From the NCBI RefSeq assembly GCF_037963145.1, contig NZ_CP150144.1:310001-374000 (forward strand): a DNA stretch of 64,000 bases, written 5' to 3'. This document shows, one piece after another, positions 31,635 to 38,293 of the stretch (the first letter of the stretch is position 1; every line of letters begins with the position of its first letter). The notes beneath the pieces were generated by a model. The model was not told where the DNA came from and searched no databases. It saw only the letters and a program-made list of their open reading frames with translations. This stretch comes from Oceanobacillus sp. FSL K6-2867 (lineage in GTDB: Bacteria; Bacillota; Bacilli; Bacillales; Amphibacillaceae). The position numbers and the translations under genes were made by a program.

Positions 31635-31673
31635 GAATGCCACGGCATGCTCATCTATATCGCTGTGGCATTC
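31635..31673 (-). terminator. Terminator ending minus-strand unit A
   Basis: 9-bp arms (GAATGCCAC / GTGGCATTC) around a 21-nt loop, followed on the minus strand by TTTAATTT. The orientation of the T-run shows a minus-strand transcript ends here, which supports the small minus-strand gene upstream being real. It may also stop the activator transcript from the other side. Confidence 0.72.
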
Positions 31674-31897
31674 CAGCATTACAATTGAATGTTACATTTC
31701 TCCAATATCGAATTTCTTTTCCATTCACTGTTAACCAGTCTTCCCATTTATCCAAATGCGTTTAAAAGCATAGCAACACTTATTTTCCAATCTATTTGAT
31801 AGCTTTTATTAAGGACTCTTTTTCCATATGTTTCATTTTTTATTTTTTCCATTCGATCATATACAATACTTTTATAAATAGCAATGTCCGTCTGCAC
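31651..31897 (-). pseudogene. Small unrecognised gene of unit A, apparently frameshifted
   Basis: A GTG at 31897 with GGGAGG 8 bp upstream opens a 49-codon frame (QTDIAIYKSIVYDRMEKIK... IDWKISVAMLLNAFG) that stops at 31748. One base on, a second frame continues seamlessly as DKWEDWLTVNGKEIRYW and ends at 31651, inside a terminator. A single missing base near 31752 would join them into about 80 residues. The WED segment resembles that in the small frame at 32660-32842. Not recognised as a known family. The alternative is a genuine 49-residue peptide with the downstream similarity due to chance. Confidence 0.5.
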
Positions 31898-31924
31898 GAT
31901 TGCTTCCTCCCTTTAATGTTGTTT

Positions 31925-32140
31925 TTTATTAATCATACAACTGGGAAGACTTCTGGTCGTCGGCTCAGGGCCTGAAATTCGGTAACAATTATTTACCACC
32001 AACGCTTTAGAACCTCTGCAACTTAAGTCTGAGCACACTTCTCACAAAGGAAGCTTTCGCAGGTGTATGGGACTCGCTTAAACGCAAGCCACCTCATTTA
32101 ACTTAGTGAACATCTCTGTTACCTCCTTTCTTAAAAATCA
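31925..32140 (-). ncRNA. Candidate structured leader RNA of unit A
   Basis: On the minus strand a strong GAAAGGAGG site opens an 11-codon frame (MFTKLNEVACV), then a ~200-nt stretch with several pairings before the next gene: AGGTG/CACCT around 32090-32060, CTTGC/GCGAG inside it, GCTCAG/CTGAGC (32033-32028 with 31965-31960) closing a ~75-nt domain, and GGTAA/TTACC within that domain. It is richer in G and C than its flanks and has no long frame. It could be an attenuator, a riboswitch-like leader or a translation-controlled leader. I could not match it to a known class. Confidence 0.45.
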
Positions 32141-32181
32141 ATTGCTGTATACTTATTAACTCACGGAAAGACCTATATGAA

Positions 32182-32209
32182 CAAGTGAAAGAATCATTAT
32201 AATTGTTTT
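32182..32209 (-). repeat. Promoter-proximal repeat, copy A
   Basis: A 28-bp string matching 26 of 28 positions with the copy at 32914-32941. On the minus strand it reads AAAACAATTATAAT followed by GATTCTTTCACTTG. It contains a TATAAT hexamer and lies about 60 bp upstream of the GAAAGGAGG site of unit A, so it is probably a promoter and/or operator of the unit. Confidence 0.6.
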
Positions 32210-32246
32210 GTACAACTTTTTTGTTCTCATTGTTTTTTCCACCCGA

Positions 32247-32283
32247 AAAAGCGTGAAGTCCCTTTCGAAACTTCACGCTTTTC
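32247..32283. terminator. Terminator after the CD3324-family gene
   Basis: 12-bp arms (AAAAGCGTGAAG / CTTCACGCTTTT) around a 12-nt loop, with T-rich flanks on both strands. It ends the minus-strand CD3324-type gene 24 bp after its stop. Confidence 0.88.
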
Positions 32284-32306
32284 TAACAATATATAATGAT
32301 ATGCAG

Positions 32307-32585
32307 TTATACATGATTGTTACGCATTTTATAAATAATCTTTCGTATACTGTCAATTGATAAATGAAACTTCCGCTCTAATTCTTCCAATGATTTTCCA
32401 TTAATGTATAATTGAAAAATCTCCTCATTCCGTTCAGCGATTAACGCTCTCGACCCGCTCACTTCTCCCCAGCCTGCCCGCTCACTTTTTGCTTTTGGGA
32501 TATAAATCAAATCGCCTTGAATATATTTCTGCATCTCTTTTAGCAAACTAGGGGGAAGGACCTCTTTTGCATTTTTGTACTGCAC
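32307..32585 (-). CDS. CD3324 family DNA-binding protein (Mor-like helix-turn-helix)
   Basis: 92-residue protein of the CD3324 family, related to the Mor middle-operon regulator fold. It begins MQYKNAKEVLPPSLLKEMQKYIQGDLIYIP, followed by KSERAGWGEVSGSRALIAERNEEI and a C-terminal helix-turn-helix (LEELERKFHLSIDSIRKII). It is probably a transcription factor; targets are unknown. GTG start with GGAGG 8 bp upstream. It is the third frame of a tight minus-strand cluster beginning near 32842, whose second small frame overlaps it by 38 bp. Confidence 0.82.
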   Translation of the reverse strand: MQYKNAKEVLPPSLLKEMQKYIQGDLIYIPKAKSERAGWGEVSGSRALIAERNEEIFQLYINGKSLEELERKFHLSIDSIRKIIYKMRNNHV

Positions 32586-32652
32586 GATTTACGTCCTCCT
32601 TGTTAACGTCTACGTCTACATCTATTCTAGAATCAAACATTAAATTGCTCAT
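32548..32652 (-). CDS. 34-residue open frame overlapping the CD3324-type gene
   Basis: ATG at 32652 with AAAGGAG about 11 bp upstream. The product begins MSNLMFDSRIDVDVDVNKED and ends KCKRGPSP. The acidic DVDVDV repeat is striking. It starts 7 bp after the previous small frame stops and ends 38 bp inside the CD3324-type gene in another frame, so its translation could deliver ribosomes to that GTG. It may be a real small protein, a coupling peptide or chance. Confidence 0.4.
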   Translation of the reverse strand: MSNLMFDSRIDVDVDVNKEDVNRAVQKCKRGPSP

Positions 32653-32659
32653 CTCATAC

Positions 32660-32842
32660 CTACTCCTTTCCTTGATTTTTAAATTCTAATGCCTTACTGC
32701 TTATTGAAAAGTATAAACGATCTTCCCAATTATGGAAAGATGCTAATTTTCTGAATGAACACTCCAAATAAATGGGGCCGTAGATACGGCCCCTGGCAGG
32801 TATTTCCGCTATGCGGAAATCACCTCTGTATTTGTGATCAAT
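32660..32842 (-). CDS. 60-residue open frame of unit B with WED motif
   Basis: The open frame runs through two strong hairpins and reads DHKYRGDFRIAEIPARG, then LECSFRKLASFHNWEDRLYF and SISSKALEFKNQGKE. It looks coding in composition, and its F-H-N-W-E-D-R-L segment resembles F-D-K-W-E-D-W-L in unit A. The problem is the start: the only codon at the right distance from AAAGGAGG is ATT at 32842, one base from a TTG that opens an 11-codon leader frame instead. It may use a rare start, need a frameshift, or be decayed. Not recognised as a known family. Confidence 0.4.
   Translation of the reverse strand: MDHKYRGDFRIAEIPARGRIYGPIYLECSFRKLASFHNWEDRLYFSISSKALEFKNQGKE
32762..32829 (-). promoter_or_regulatory. 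Paired hairpins of unit B leader
   Basis: On the minus strand ATTTCCGC-ATA-GCGGAAAT, extended by AGGT/ACCT, is followed directly by GGGGCCGT-ATCT-ACGGCCCC. The second could act as a terminator, though only ATTTATTT follows. Together they look like an attenuator after the TTG-led 11-codon frame (32841-32809). Confidence 0.55.
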
Positions 32843-32913
32843 ATAATCAGCCTCCTTTCACAAGAGTCTATCGGTCCGACACCTTAATTAACGCATACTT
32901 TCTCTTCTGTTCG

Positions 32914-32941
32914 CAAGGGAAAGAATAATTATAATTGTTTT
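32914..32941 (-). repeat. Promoter-proximal repeat, copy B
   Basis: Second copy of the 28-bp string found at 32182-32209 (26 of 28 identical), about 65 bp upstream of the GAAAGGAGG site of unit B. Its core CAATTATAAT also occurs in the opposite direction at 33067, just upstream of bioY. Confidence 0.6.
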
Positions 32942-33011
32942 ATCCTTTGTCATGTTCTAATAGAATCCTTTTAAAGAATTATTTTCATTCGTCACCCAAA
33001 ATAATAAAAGG

Positions 33012-33041
33012 TTGACAATGTAGTTTCCTTCATTTTATAAT
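33012..33041 (+). promoter_or_regulatory. Sigma-A promoter of bioY
   Basis: TTGACA at 33012-33017 and TATAAT at 33036-33041, 18 bp apart, about 57 bp before the bioY start. No convincing BirA operator palindrome was seen between promoter and gene. Confidence 0.8.
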
Positions 33042-33097
33042 CCAAAATAATAAGAAAATTTTTCAGCAATTATAATAACTTTAGTAAGGAGATTTGC

Positions 33098-33673
33098 ATG
33101 ATGAATGAAAAAAGCAAGAGACTTAGGGTTCTACTTAATTGTTCAATCTTTGCAGCGATAACAGCAATTTTAGCGCAACTCGAAATCCCGCTCCCACTTA
33201 TTCCGATAAGTGGACAAACCTTAGCTGTTGGAATTGCTGCTACCGTTTTAGGCAGTCGCCAGGGCTCTTTAGCAATGATATGCTATGCAGCCATTGGAGC
33301 TGTCGGACTTCCTGTTTTTGCAGGCTTTAGCGGTGGACCACAAGTATTAGCAGGTCCGTCAGGTGGTTACATTTTCGGGTTCATTTCAGCCGCCTATATC
33401 ACCGGGGTAATTTTAGAAAAAACCGGTTTTACGGTTCGTATAGCTTTGATCGCTAATATTGCAGGAATGTTTGTTACACTACTATTTGGTACAATCCAAT
33501 TAAAAATTGTTTTAGATTTAGGCTGGAATGCAGCATTAGCAGCCGGAGTGTATCCATTTCTAATAGTCGGTTTCATCAAAGCATATCTAGCAAGCCTGAT
33601 TGGTATCGTGGTAAGACAACGATTAATTCAAGCAAAGCTGATTACTGCTGCACAGAAAGAAATTGTTTCATGA
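33098..33673 (+). CDS. bioY: Biotin transporter substrate-binding protein BioY
   Basis: 191-residue membrane protein, the biotin-binding S component of an ECF transporter, with six hydrophobic helices. Family marks are visible: FAAITAILAQLEIPLPLIPI, SGQTLAVGIAATVLGSRQG and GGPQVLAGPSGGYIFGF. It binds biotin outside and works with a shared EcfAAT module encoded elsewhere. The start is ATGATG with AAGGAG about 8 bp upstream. It has its own promoter and terminator. Confidence 0.93.
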   Translation: MMNEKSKRLRVLLNCSIFAAITAILAQLEIPLPLIPISGQTLAVGIAATVLGSRQGSLAMICYAAIGAVGLPVFAGFSGGPQVLAGPSGGYIFGFISAAYITGVILEKTGFTVRIALIANIAGMFVTLLFGTIQLKIVLDLGWNAALAAGVYPFLIVGFIKAYLASLIGIVVRQRLIQAKLITAAQKEIVS

Positions 33674-33682
33674 TCAAATAAT

Positions 33683-33711
33683 GGGACGGCAGGATGTCCG
33701 TCCCTTCTTTT
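33683..33711 (+). terminator. Terminator after bioY
   Basis: 7-bp arms (GGGACGG / CCGTCCC) with an 8-nt loop, followed by TTCTTTT. The end overlaps the 3' end region of the convergent minus-strand gene. Confidence 0.85.
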
Positions 33712-33714
33712 ACT

Positions 33715-34167
33715 TTACACATTTCCAATTAGACTATTTGTAAGATAAACATCCATGAATACACAATTTTTTTCTTTTCCCATAAATTCAATCTTCCAAT
33801 TTCCTGAAAGCATTTTTTCAAGCTGCTCCCCCTGATCCTCATCCAGCCTCAACTGACTAAATCCATCATCCCCTAGCTCATAATCACGATCTTCGATTTT
33901 GTCAAATTTCAGAAATAGTAAGTTTTTCAGACCATTGTATGTGACGAATTTAATCGAATAGCCTTCACTTAAAACCTTTTGGAATTCTGCTGTCCCTAAT
34001 CTTTCTTCAAGCTGAATCAATTCATTAAAATCAAAGCTTGCATGATAAGTACGAAAGCGCGCCACATCTTTTCTTTCTACATGCTGAATAATTTCCTGAT
34101 TAGATACACCATTTTTTCGCAGTGTTTCAATTATGAAAGCATCCATTAACGAAATTTTCTTCACCAT
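33715..34167 (-). CDS. Hypothetical protein, 150 residues
   Basis: Not recognised. A soluble mixed alpha/beta protein with no membrane segment. The N-terminal part (MVKKISLMDAFIIETLRKNGVSNQEI) could be a small helix-turn-helix-like or helical domain; the middle (YSIKFVTYNGLKNLLFLKF) looks like a beta hairpin; the C-terminal part is acidic (DLRLDEDQGEQLEKML) and ends VYLTNSLIGNV. The ATG at 34167 has GGAGG 6-7 bp upstream. It is divergent from the GntR operon. Confidence 0.7.
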   Translation of the reverse strand: MVKKISLMDAFIIETLRKNGVSNQEIIQHVERKDVARFRTYHASFDFNELIQLEERLGTAEFQKVLSEGYSIKFVTYNGLKNLLFLKFDKIEDRDYELGDDGFSQLRLDEDQGEQLEKMLSGNWKIEFMGKEKNCVFMDVYLTNSLIGNV

Positions 34168-34266
34168 TCCAATCACCTCCAGTGTATATTCCTGCTTTTC
34201 CTTTCTCCATGAAAAAGTAAGACTCTTATATCATTATACCCCTTCGCCCTTTTTTTCAAAAATTTA

Positions 34267-34322
34267 TTGACAGTATATATTCCTCCTGTTATGGTTATAC
34301 ACATGAGTATACAACCATAACA
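34267..34322 (+). promoter_or_regulatory. Promoter and operator of the GntR-ABC operon
   Basis: TTGACA at 34267-34272 with TATGGT 17 bp on (34290-34295). The inverted repeat TGTTATGGTT / AACCATAACA (34287-34296 and 34313-34322) overlaps the -10 region and the likely start of transcription. GntR/YtrA-type repressors use such palindromes, so autorepression is inferred. Confidence 0.78.
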
Positions 34323-34346
34323 GAGAATAACCAAAGGAGGCAGCCA

Positions 34347-34721
34347 ATGAAACGTAATTTTGATGAAGATAAACCAATTTATATACAAGTCCGAGAACAA
34401 ATTGAAGATCAGATTATTAATAATCAATTGAAAGCGAATGATCAGGCACCTTCTACAAATCAGCTTGTTAATTACTATAAAATCAATCATGCGACAGTTT
34501 CTAAAGGAATAAACCAGCTTGTTGATGAGGAAATACTATTTAAGAAAAGAGGTATCGGTATGTTTGTTGCTGAAGGAGCAAGAGAAAAGTTGCTTGAAAA
34601 AAGACGCAAATCTTTTATGGAGGATTATATCGTTACACTTGTTCAGGAAGCCAATAAATTAGAAATCACGACGGAAGAAATCCTTACCTATATTAAAAAA
34701 GTGAAAGGAAGTGGAAAATAG
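34347..34721 (+). CDS. GntR family (YtrA-type) transcriptional regulator
   Basis: 124-residue regulator with the N-terminal winged helix-turn-helix of GntR proteins (DKPIYIQVREQIEDQIINN, APSTNQLVNYYKINHATVSKG, ILFKKRGIGMFV) and only a short helical C-terminal region, as in the YtrA subgroup that controls ABC exporters. It probably represses its own operon through the palindrome just upstream. AAGGAGG precedes the ATG. Its TAG overlaps the GTG of the ABC ATPase gene, so the two are translationally coupled. Confidence 0.9.
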   Translation: MKRNFDEDKPIYIQVREQIEDQIINNQLKANDQAPSTNQLVNYYKINHATVSKGINQLVDEEILFKKRGIGMFVAEGAREKLLEKRRKSFMEDYIVTLVQEANKLEITTEEILTYIKKVKGSGK

Positions 34722-35596
34722 TGCATATTAAAGCTGCCAATCTTCATCTTGCTTATGGACATGACACAGTACTGCATGACTTGAATTTTGAAATAAATGA
34801 ACCAAAAATCTATGGATTGCTTGGGAGAAATGGTGCAGGTAAAACATCACTCCTATCTATTATTGGCTCATTTCGGGAAGCTACTTCTGGTAATTTACGA
34901 ATTAATGATGTGGTACCATTTGAAAATGCTCATATTATGCAAGAGGTAACATTTATGTACAATAAGGATTTTAATGGTGAAACAGATTCTCCATCAAGTA
35001 TCGTCAAATATATTGGTCGTTACCGTCCACATTTTGATTTAGAATACGCAATGGAACTAATAAAGAAATTCAAATTAGAAGGTAAAAAATCAGTGGCCAA
35101 ACTATCGAAAGGTAAACAATCCGCATTTAATGTCGTTGTTGGATTAGCTAGTCGATCACCAATCACAATATTTGATGAAGTATACCTTGGAATGGATGCA
35201 CCAGCTCGTGATTTATTTTATAAAGAATTATTAAAGGATCAGGAATTGCACCCACGAATTATCATTCTGTCTACCCATCTTGTGTCTGAAATGGATTATT
35301 TATTTGATGAGGTAATTATTATTCATGAAGGAAGAATAATTCTTCAAGAACCCTACGATGCTATCGTTTCTCGTGGTGTAACTGTAGTCGGAAGCAAGGA
35401 TGCAGTAGACAGATTTGCTGCAGACAAAGAAATACTTAATGAGGAGCAATTAGGAGACACAAGATCTGTAACAATTTACGGTGAAATGAATGAAGCCGAT
35501 CGATTATCTGCTTCAGAATTAGGGCTTACAATTGGTCCCGTATCGCTCCAAGATCTATTTATCCAGCTTACAAAGGAGGATGATGAACATGCATAG
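34721..35596 (+). CDS. ABC transporter ATP-binding protein
   Basis: 291-residue ATPase. Walker A is GRNGAGKTS at 35-43, Walker B TIFDEVYLG near 150, and the switch His in LSTHLVSEM. The signature loop reads LSKGKQ instead of LSGGQ, as in a subgroup of antibiotic and YtrB-like exporters. A C-terminal extension of about 80 residues follows the nucleotide-binding domain. It pairs with the permease encoded next; the 3' end overlaps the permease start by 8 bp. Substrate unknown. Confidence 0.9.
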   Translation: MHIKAANLHLAYGHDTVLHDLNFEINEPKIYGLLGRNGAGKTSLLSIIGSFREATSGNLRINDVVPFENAHIMQEVTFMYNKDFNGETDSPSSIVKYIGRYRPHFDLEYAMELIKKFKLEGKKSVAKLSKGKQSAFNVVVGLASRSPITIFDEVYLGMDAPARDLFYKELLKDQELHPRIIILSTHLVSEMDYLFDEVIIIHEGRIILQEPYDAIVSRGVTVVGSKDAVDRFAADKEILNEEQLGDTRSVTIYGEMNEADRLSASELGLTIGPVSLQDLFIQLTKEDDEHA

Positions 35597-36359
35597 ATCT
35601 AGTCTTTCCCCAAAAGTTTCCTTGGATCTATTTTGGGTACAGCTCACTTGGACGTTTTGGGCACTCGGTATTCACCTCATCATTAATATTAGTAAAATTT
35701 TCTTAAGCGAACACCTAGATACATTCTACAGCGCCAGCTATGTAGCAGGTAATATTTATATGTTCGTCATCGGTATTATTGCCATAAATTTTTTACCCTA
35801 TTATGTAGAACATGGTATAACACGCAAAGATTATTTCCTTGGAAATGTGATTGCAAGTTTTGGCTTATCTATCGTTATTCCGATTCTCACCTATCTGATT
35901 AGCTTGATAGAAAAATTAATTGTTCATAATTTTTCTCATATTGCATTAGCAGATCGTACGTTAGAGGATATTGTTATCGATATTGACGGTAATATTATTG
36001 GTGAGATTCTTTTATCGTTCCTGCTAACACCATTTATTAATCCAGAATCTAATATTTTTCTTTCACTTGGCTTATTCAGCCTTCATCTTTTCGTATTTTA
36101 TCTTGCTGGCTGGTTGATCAGTTCTGCCTTCTATCGCATAAACGTTATTTTCGGAATACTATTTATTGCGGTTGCAATTGTGATTGTTGCTGTTAAAGAT
36201 TCCATGATACGATTAATAATGGGTATACCACTATTTGAAAACTTCTCAGCATTGGATATTATTCCAAGTGGCTTAACATGGCCGATCTTAATCGCCGGAA
36301 TACTCATAACGCTTATTGTTATTCGACTGTTAACGAAACGTGCTGCGATAAAAATGTAA
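35589..36359 (+). CDS. ABC transporter permease
   Basis: 256-residue membrane protein with about six hydrophobic helices (for example IYMFVIGIIAINFLPYYV, VIFGILFIAVAIVIVAV and LIAGILITLIVIRLL). YYVEHGITRKDYFLGN after the second helix is a motif often seen in such ABC-2-like permeases. Of three in-frame ATGs, the one at 35589 lies 9 bp after GGAGG and is the best start; those at 35580 and 35583 are too close. Last gene of the GntR-ABC operon, before a bidirectional terminator. Confidence 0.85.
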   Translation: MHRSSLSPKVSLDLFWVQLTWTFWALGIHLIINISKIFLSEHLDTFYSASYVAGNIYMFVIGIIAINFLPYYVEHGITRKDYFLGNVIASFGLSIVIPILTYLISLIEKLIVHNFSHIALADRTLEDIVIDIDGNIIGEILLSFLLTPFINPESNIFLSLGLFSLHLFVFYLAGWLISSAFYRINVIFGILFIAVAIVIVAVKDSMIRLIMGIPLFENFSALDIIPSGLTWPILIAGILITLIVIRLLTKRAAIKM

Positions 36360-36365
36360 ATATAA

Positions 36366-36399
36366 AAATAGCCGATACTTCCTTCTGTATCGGCTATTT
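36366..36399. terminator. Bidirectional terminator between permease and MATE genes
   Basis: 13-bp arms (AAATAGCCGATAC / GTATCGGCTATTT) around an 8-nt loop between convergent genes, with T-rich sequence on both sides. Confidence 0.9.
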
Positions 36400-36411
36400 C
36401 ATTTAAAATCT

Positions 36412-37782
36412 TTATACTGAAGCAGGATCTCGCATTACTTTCTTTCGTAGCCAAGGCTGAGATTTCCAACGCCTATAGGCAAATATTCCACGTACCCATT
36501 CATCCACACCTTGTGCCAGCCAAACTCCGAGAAGACCTAGTCCTAGTGAAATACCAAACACATAGCTAAGTACAACCGCAAGTCCCCACATGGATATGAT
36601 CCCTATTATTACTGGGAATCGGACATCCCCCACTGATTTTAGTGAACCCATTAAAACCATATTCACGGCACGGCCTGGTTCAATAAATACGATTGCCCAT
36701 AAAACAGGTAGTGCCACAGCAATAATCATTGGCTCCTCTGTAAAAAGTCCAAGAAGATTTTTTCCAGTAAATGCGATTATAAAGGAGATAACAATCGAAA
36801 TGAAAAAAGCAATCTGAAGTGTCTTTAACCCCCGTTTTAATGTTCTCTCATATTGCTTTGCTCCTACATAGCGCGCAACTAATATTTGGGTCCCCTGTGA
36901 AATTGCCATGGTAAACATAAAACAGAACATCGAGATATTTAATATATACACTCTAGCTGCTAAAGCTGCGTCCCCAACAATTGCTACAAAGCTTGTTATC
37001 ACAACTTGGGACAATTGATAAGAAAGCTGCTCCCCTGCCGATGGTATTCCAATACTCATTAGATTTTTTGTGTTTGTCTTATCAATCTTTAAAATATCAT
37101 TGATCCTGTAACGTATTGCAAGACGTTTAAACACGAAAAATAATAGTGCCAACACCAGAAATAATCTTGCAACAATTATGGAAACAGAAACTCCAACAAC
37201 TCCTGTTACCGGGATTCCAAACAAACCATTAATCGCTATGAGGAAACCGATGATACTAATCACATTCATCATGATAGTTACAAACATTGTTTCTCTTGTA
37301 TGACCATAACTGCGTAGCACTGCACTCAAAGCCAAAGCAACTGCTTCAAGACAAAGAGACAAGCCAGCAACTACTAAATAAGTATGCGCGTAACTATATA
37401 CTTCACCGCTTAAACCATAAAAATTTAAAAAGATTCCTCCAAAAACAGCAACTACAACCGTCATGCCAATACCAATCCAGAAGTTAAGTCCGAATGCAGA
37501 TCTCGCTATACTGCGAGCTTCTTTAATCCGATTAGCACCTAAATTTTGACCGATTAGAATGGTTGCTCCAATCGCTGTTACGTTAAACACTAAAATAAAT
37601 ATATTCATTATCTGGTTGGCAACGCCAACACCCGCAACAGCATTATCAGAGTAGCCACTCAAAATTAATGTAGCAATAATGCCCACGCTCATGTGAAGGG
37701 ATATTTCAATGAACAGTGGCCATGTAAGGTTAAACAGTGACTGATCCTGATATTTATTTTTTTCTGAGCTCAATTTTCTCAT
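36412..37782 (-). CDS. MATE family efflux transporter
   Basis: 456-residue membrane protein with twelve helices in two repeated halves. Family marks include NLTWPLFIEISLHMSVG, NQIMNIFILVFNVTAIGATILIGQNLGA in the first half and ISQGTQILVARYVGAKQYE in the second. It should export drugs or other cationic compounds in exchange for Na+ or H+. The start is uncertain: the ATG at 37782 lies only 2-3 bp after AAAGGAG, and a TTG three codons later is 11 bp away. A palindromic element lies within its 5' region. Confidence 0.9.
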   Translation of the reverse strand: MRKLSSEKNKYQDQSLFNLTWPLFIEISLHMSVGIIATLILSGYSDNAVAGVGVANQIMNIFILVFNVTAIGATILIGQNLGANRIKEARSIARSAFGLNFWIGIGMTVVVAVFGGIFLNFYGLSGEVYSYAHTYLVVAGLSLCLEAVALALSAVLRSYGHTRETMFVTIMMNVISIIGFLIAINGLFGIPVTGVVGVSVSIIVARLFLVLALLFFVFKRLAIRYRINDILKIDKTNTKNLMSIGIPSAGEQLSYQLSQVVITSFVAIVGDAALAARVYILNISMFCFMFTMAISQGTQILVARYVGAKQYERTLKRGLKTLQIAFFISIVISFIIAFTGKNLLGLFTEEPMIIAVALPVLWAIVFIEPGRAVNMVLMGSLKSVGDVRFPVIIGIISMWGLAVVLSYVFGISLGLGLLGVWLAQGVDEWVRGIFAYRRWKSQPWLRKKVMRDPASV

Positions 37783-37819
37783 TTCTCCTTTCCGCTAAAT
37801 TTCAGTCATTAGAAAAATT

Positions 37820-37906
37820 GGCATGCGTTAAAGGGATTTTTAAGAAAGCATTCTTTGCTTTCTTAAAAGCCCTCTACTTTGGGGGGCAGCCTTTTAGGCG
37901 AATGCC
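37820..37906. repeat. 87-bp imperfect palindromic element
   Basis: The ends are imperfect inverted repeats (GGCATGCGTTAAAGGG on the left, complement of CAGCCTTTTAGGCGAATGCC on the right). The centre is a strong hairpin, TTTTTAAGAAAGCA / TGCTTTCTTAAAA, flanked by GGG and CCC. It has no coding capacity. It looks like a small hairpin repeat or MITE-like element. It sits 38 bp upstream of the MATE start, so it could alternatively be a 5' UTR structure. No clear target-site duplication. Confidence 0.5.
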
Positions 37907-38020
37907 TTAATTGCACTTATGCAGATTGAAAAGTTTATCCTTTCCTAACCTCCAAAAATTTCCAACCAATTTAATAATAGTGCATATTGAAGTTGAGATA
38001 TCTCTCTATCAAGTCATTCA

Positions 38021-38275
38021 TTGGAAGATGACAGTCCAATCATGCATAATATATGCATTCCAGATCTTAGAAAAGAATGCAGCATTTGCATTAAAAAAGA
38101 CCGCCCGGAAAATCATAAAAATACAATCTTCCAAGACAGCCTTATTTGCTATAAATTTGTTTCACTAGTATATTTTATAGGGAGAAGTTATTATTTAAAT
38201 AATGTACCATTAGAATATAATAACATAAAAATTAATCAACATCAAATTTTTGTCACGAAAACTTTTACACCTTAA
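38021..38275 (+). pseudogene. Possible gene remnant
   Basis: An open frame of 84 codons from TTG with no ribosome binding site. Part of it looks coding: MHNICIPDLRKECSICIKKD and RPENHKNTIFQDSLICYKF, with paired Cys. There is a stop a few codons upstream and no extension. I could not assign a family. It may be the remains of a longer gene or chance in AT-rich DNA. The rest of the 510-bp gap between MATE and mvaS holds only the palindromic element. Confidence 0.25.
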
Positions 38276-38293
38276 AAAATTTATATAAATGTC

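Noticed and set aside
31925..32140. T-box or erm-type antibiotic attenuator for the structured leader
   Set aside because: A GGTGG string is present, but the T-box bulge and specifier architecture and a downstream tRNA-related gene are missing; no methylase or antibiotic ABC-F gene follows.
32640..32950. Type I toxin (BsrG/TxpA-like) with antisense antitoxin
   Set aside because: The short frames lack the hydrophobic helix of these toxins and no opposing promoter was evident.
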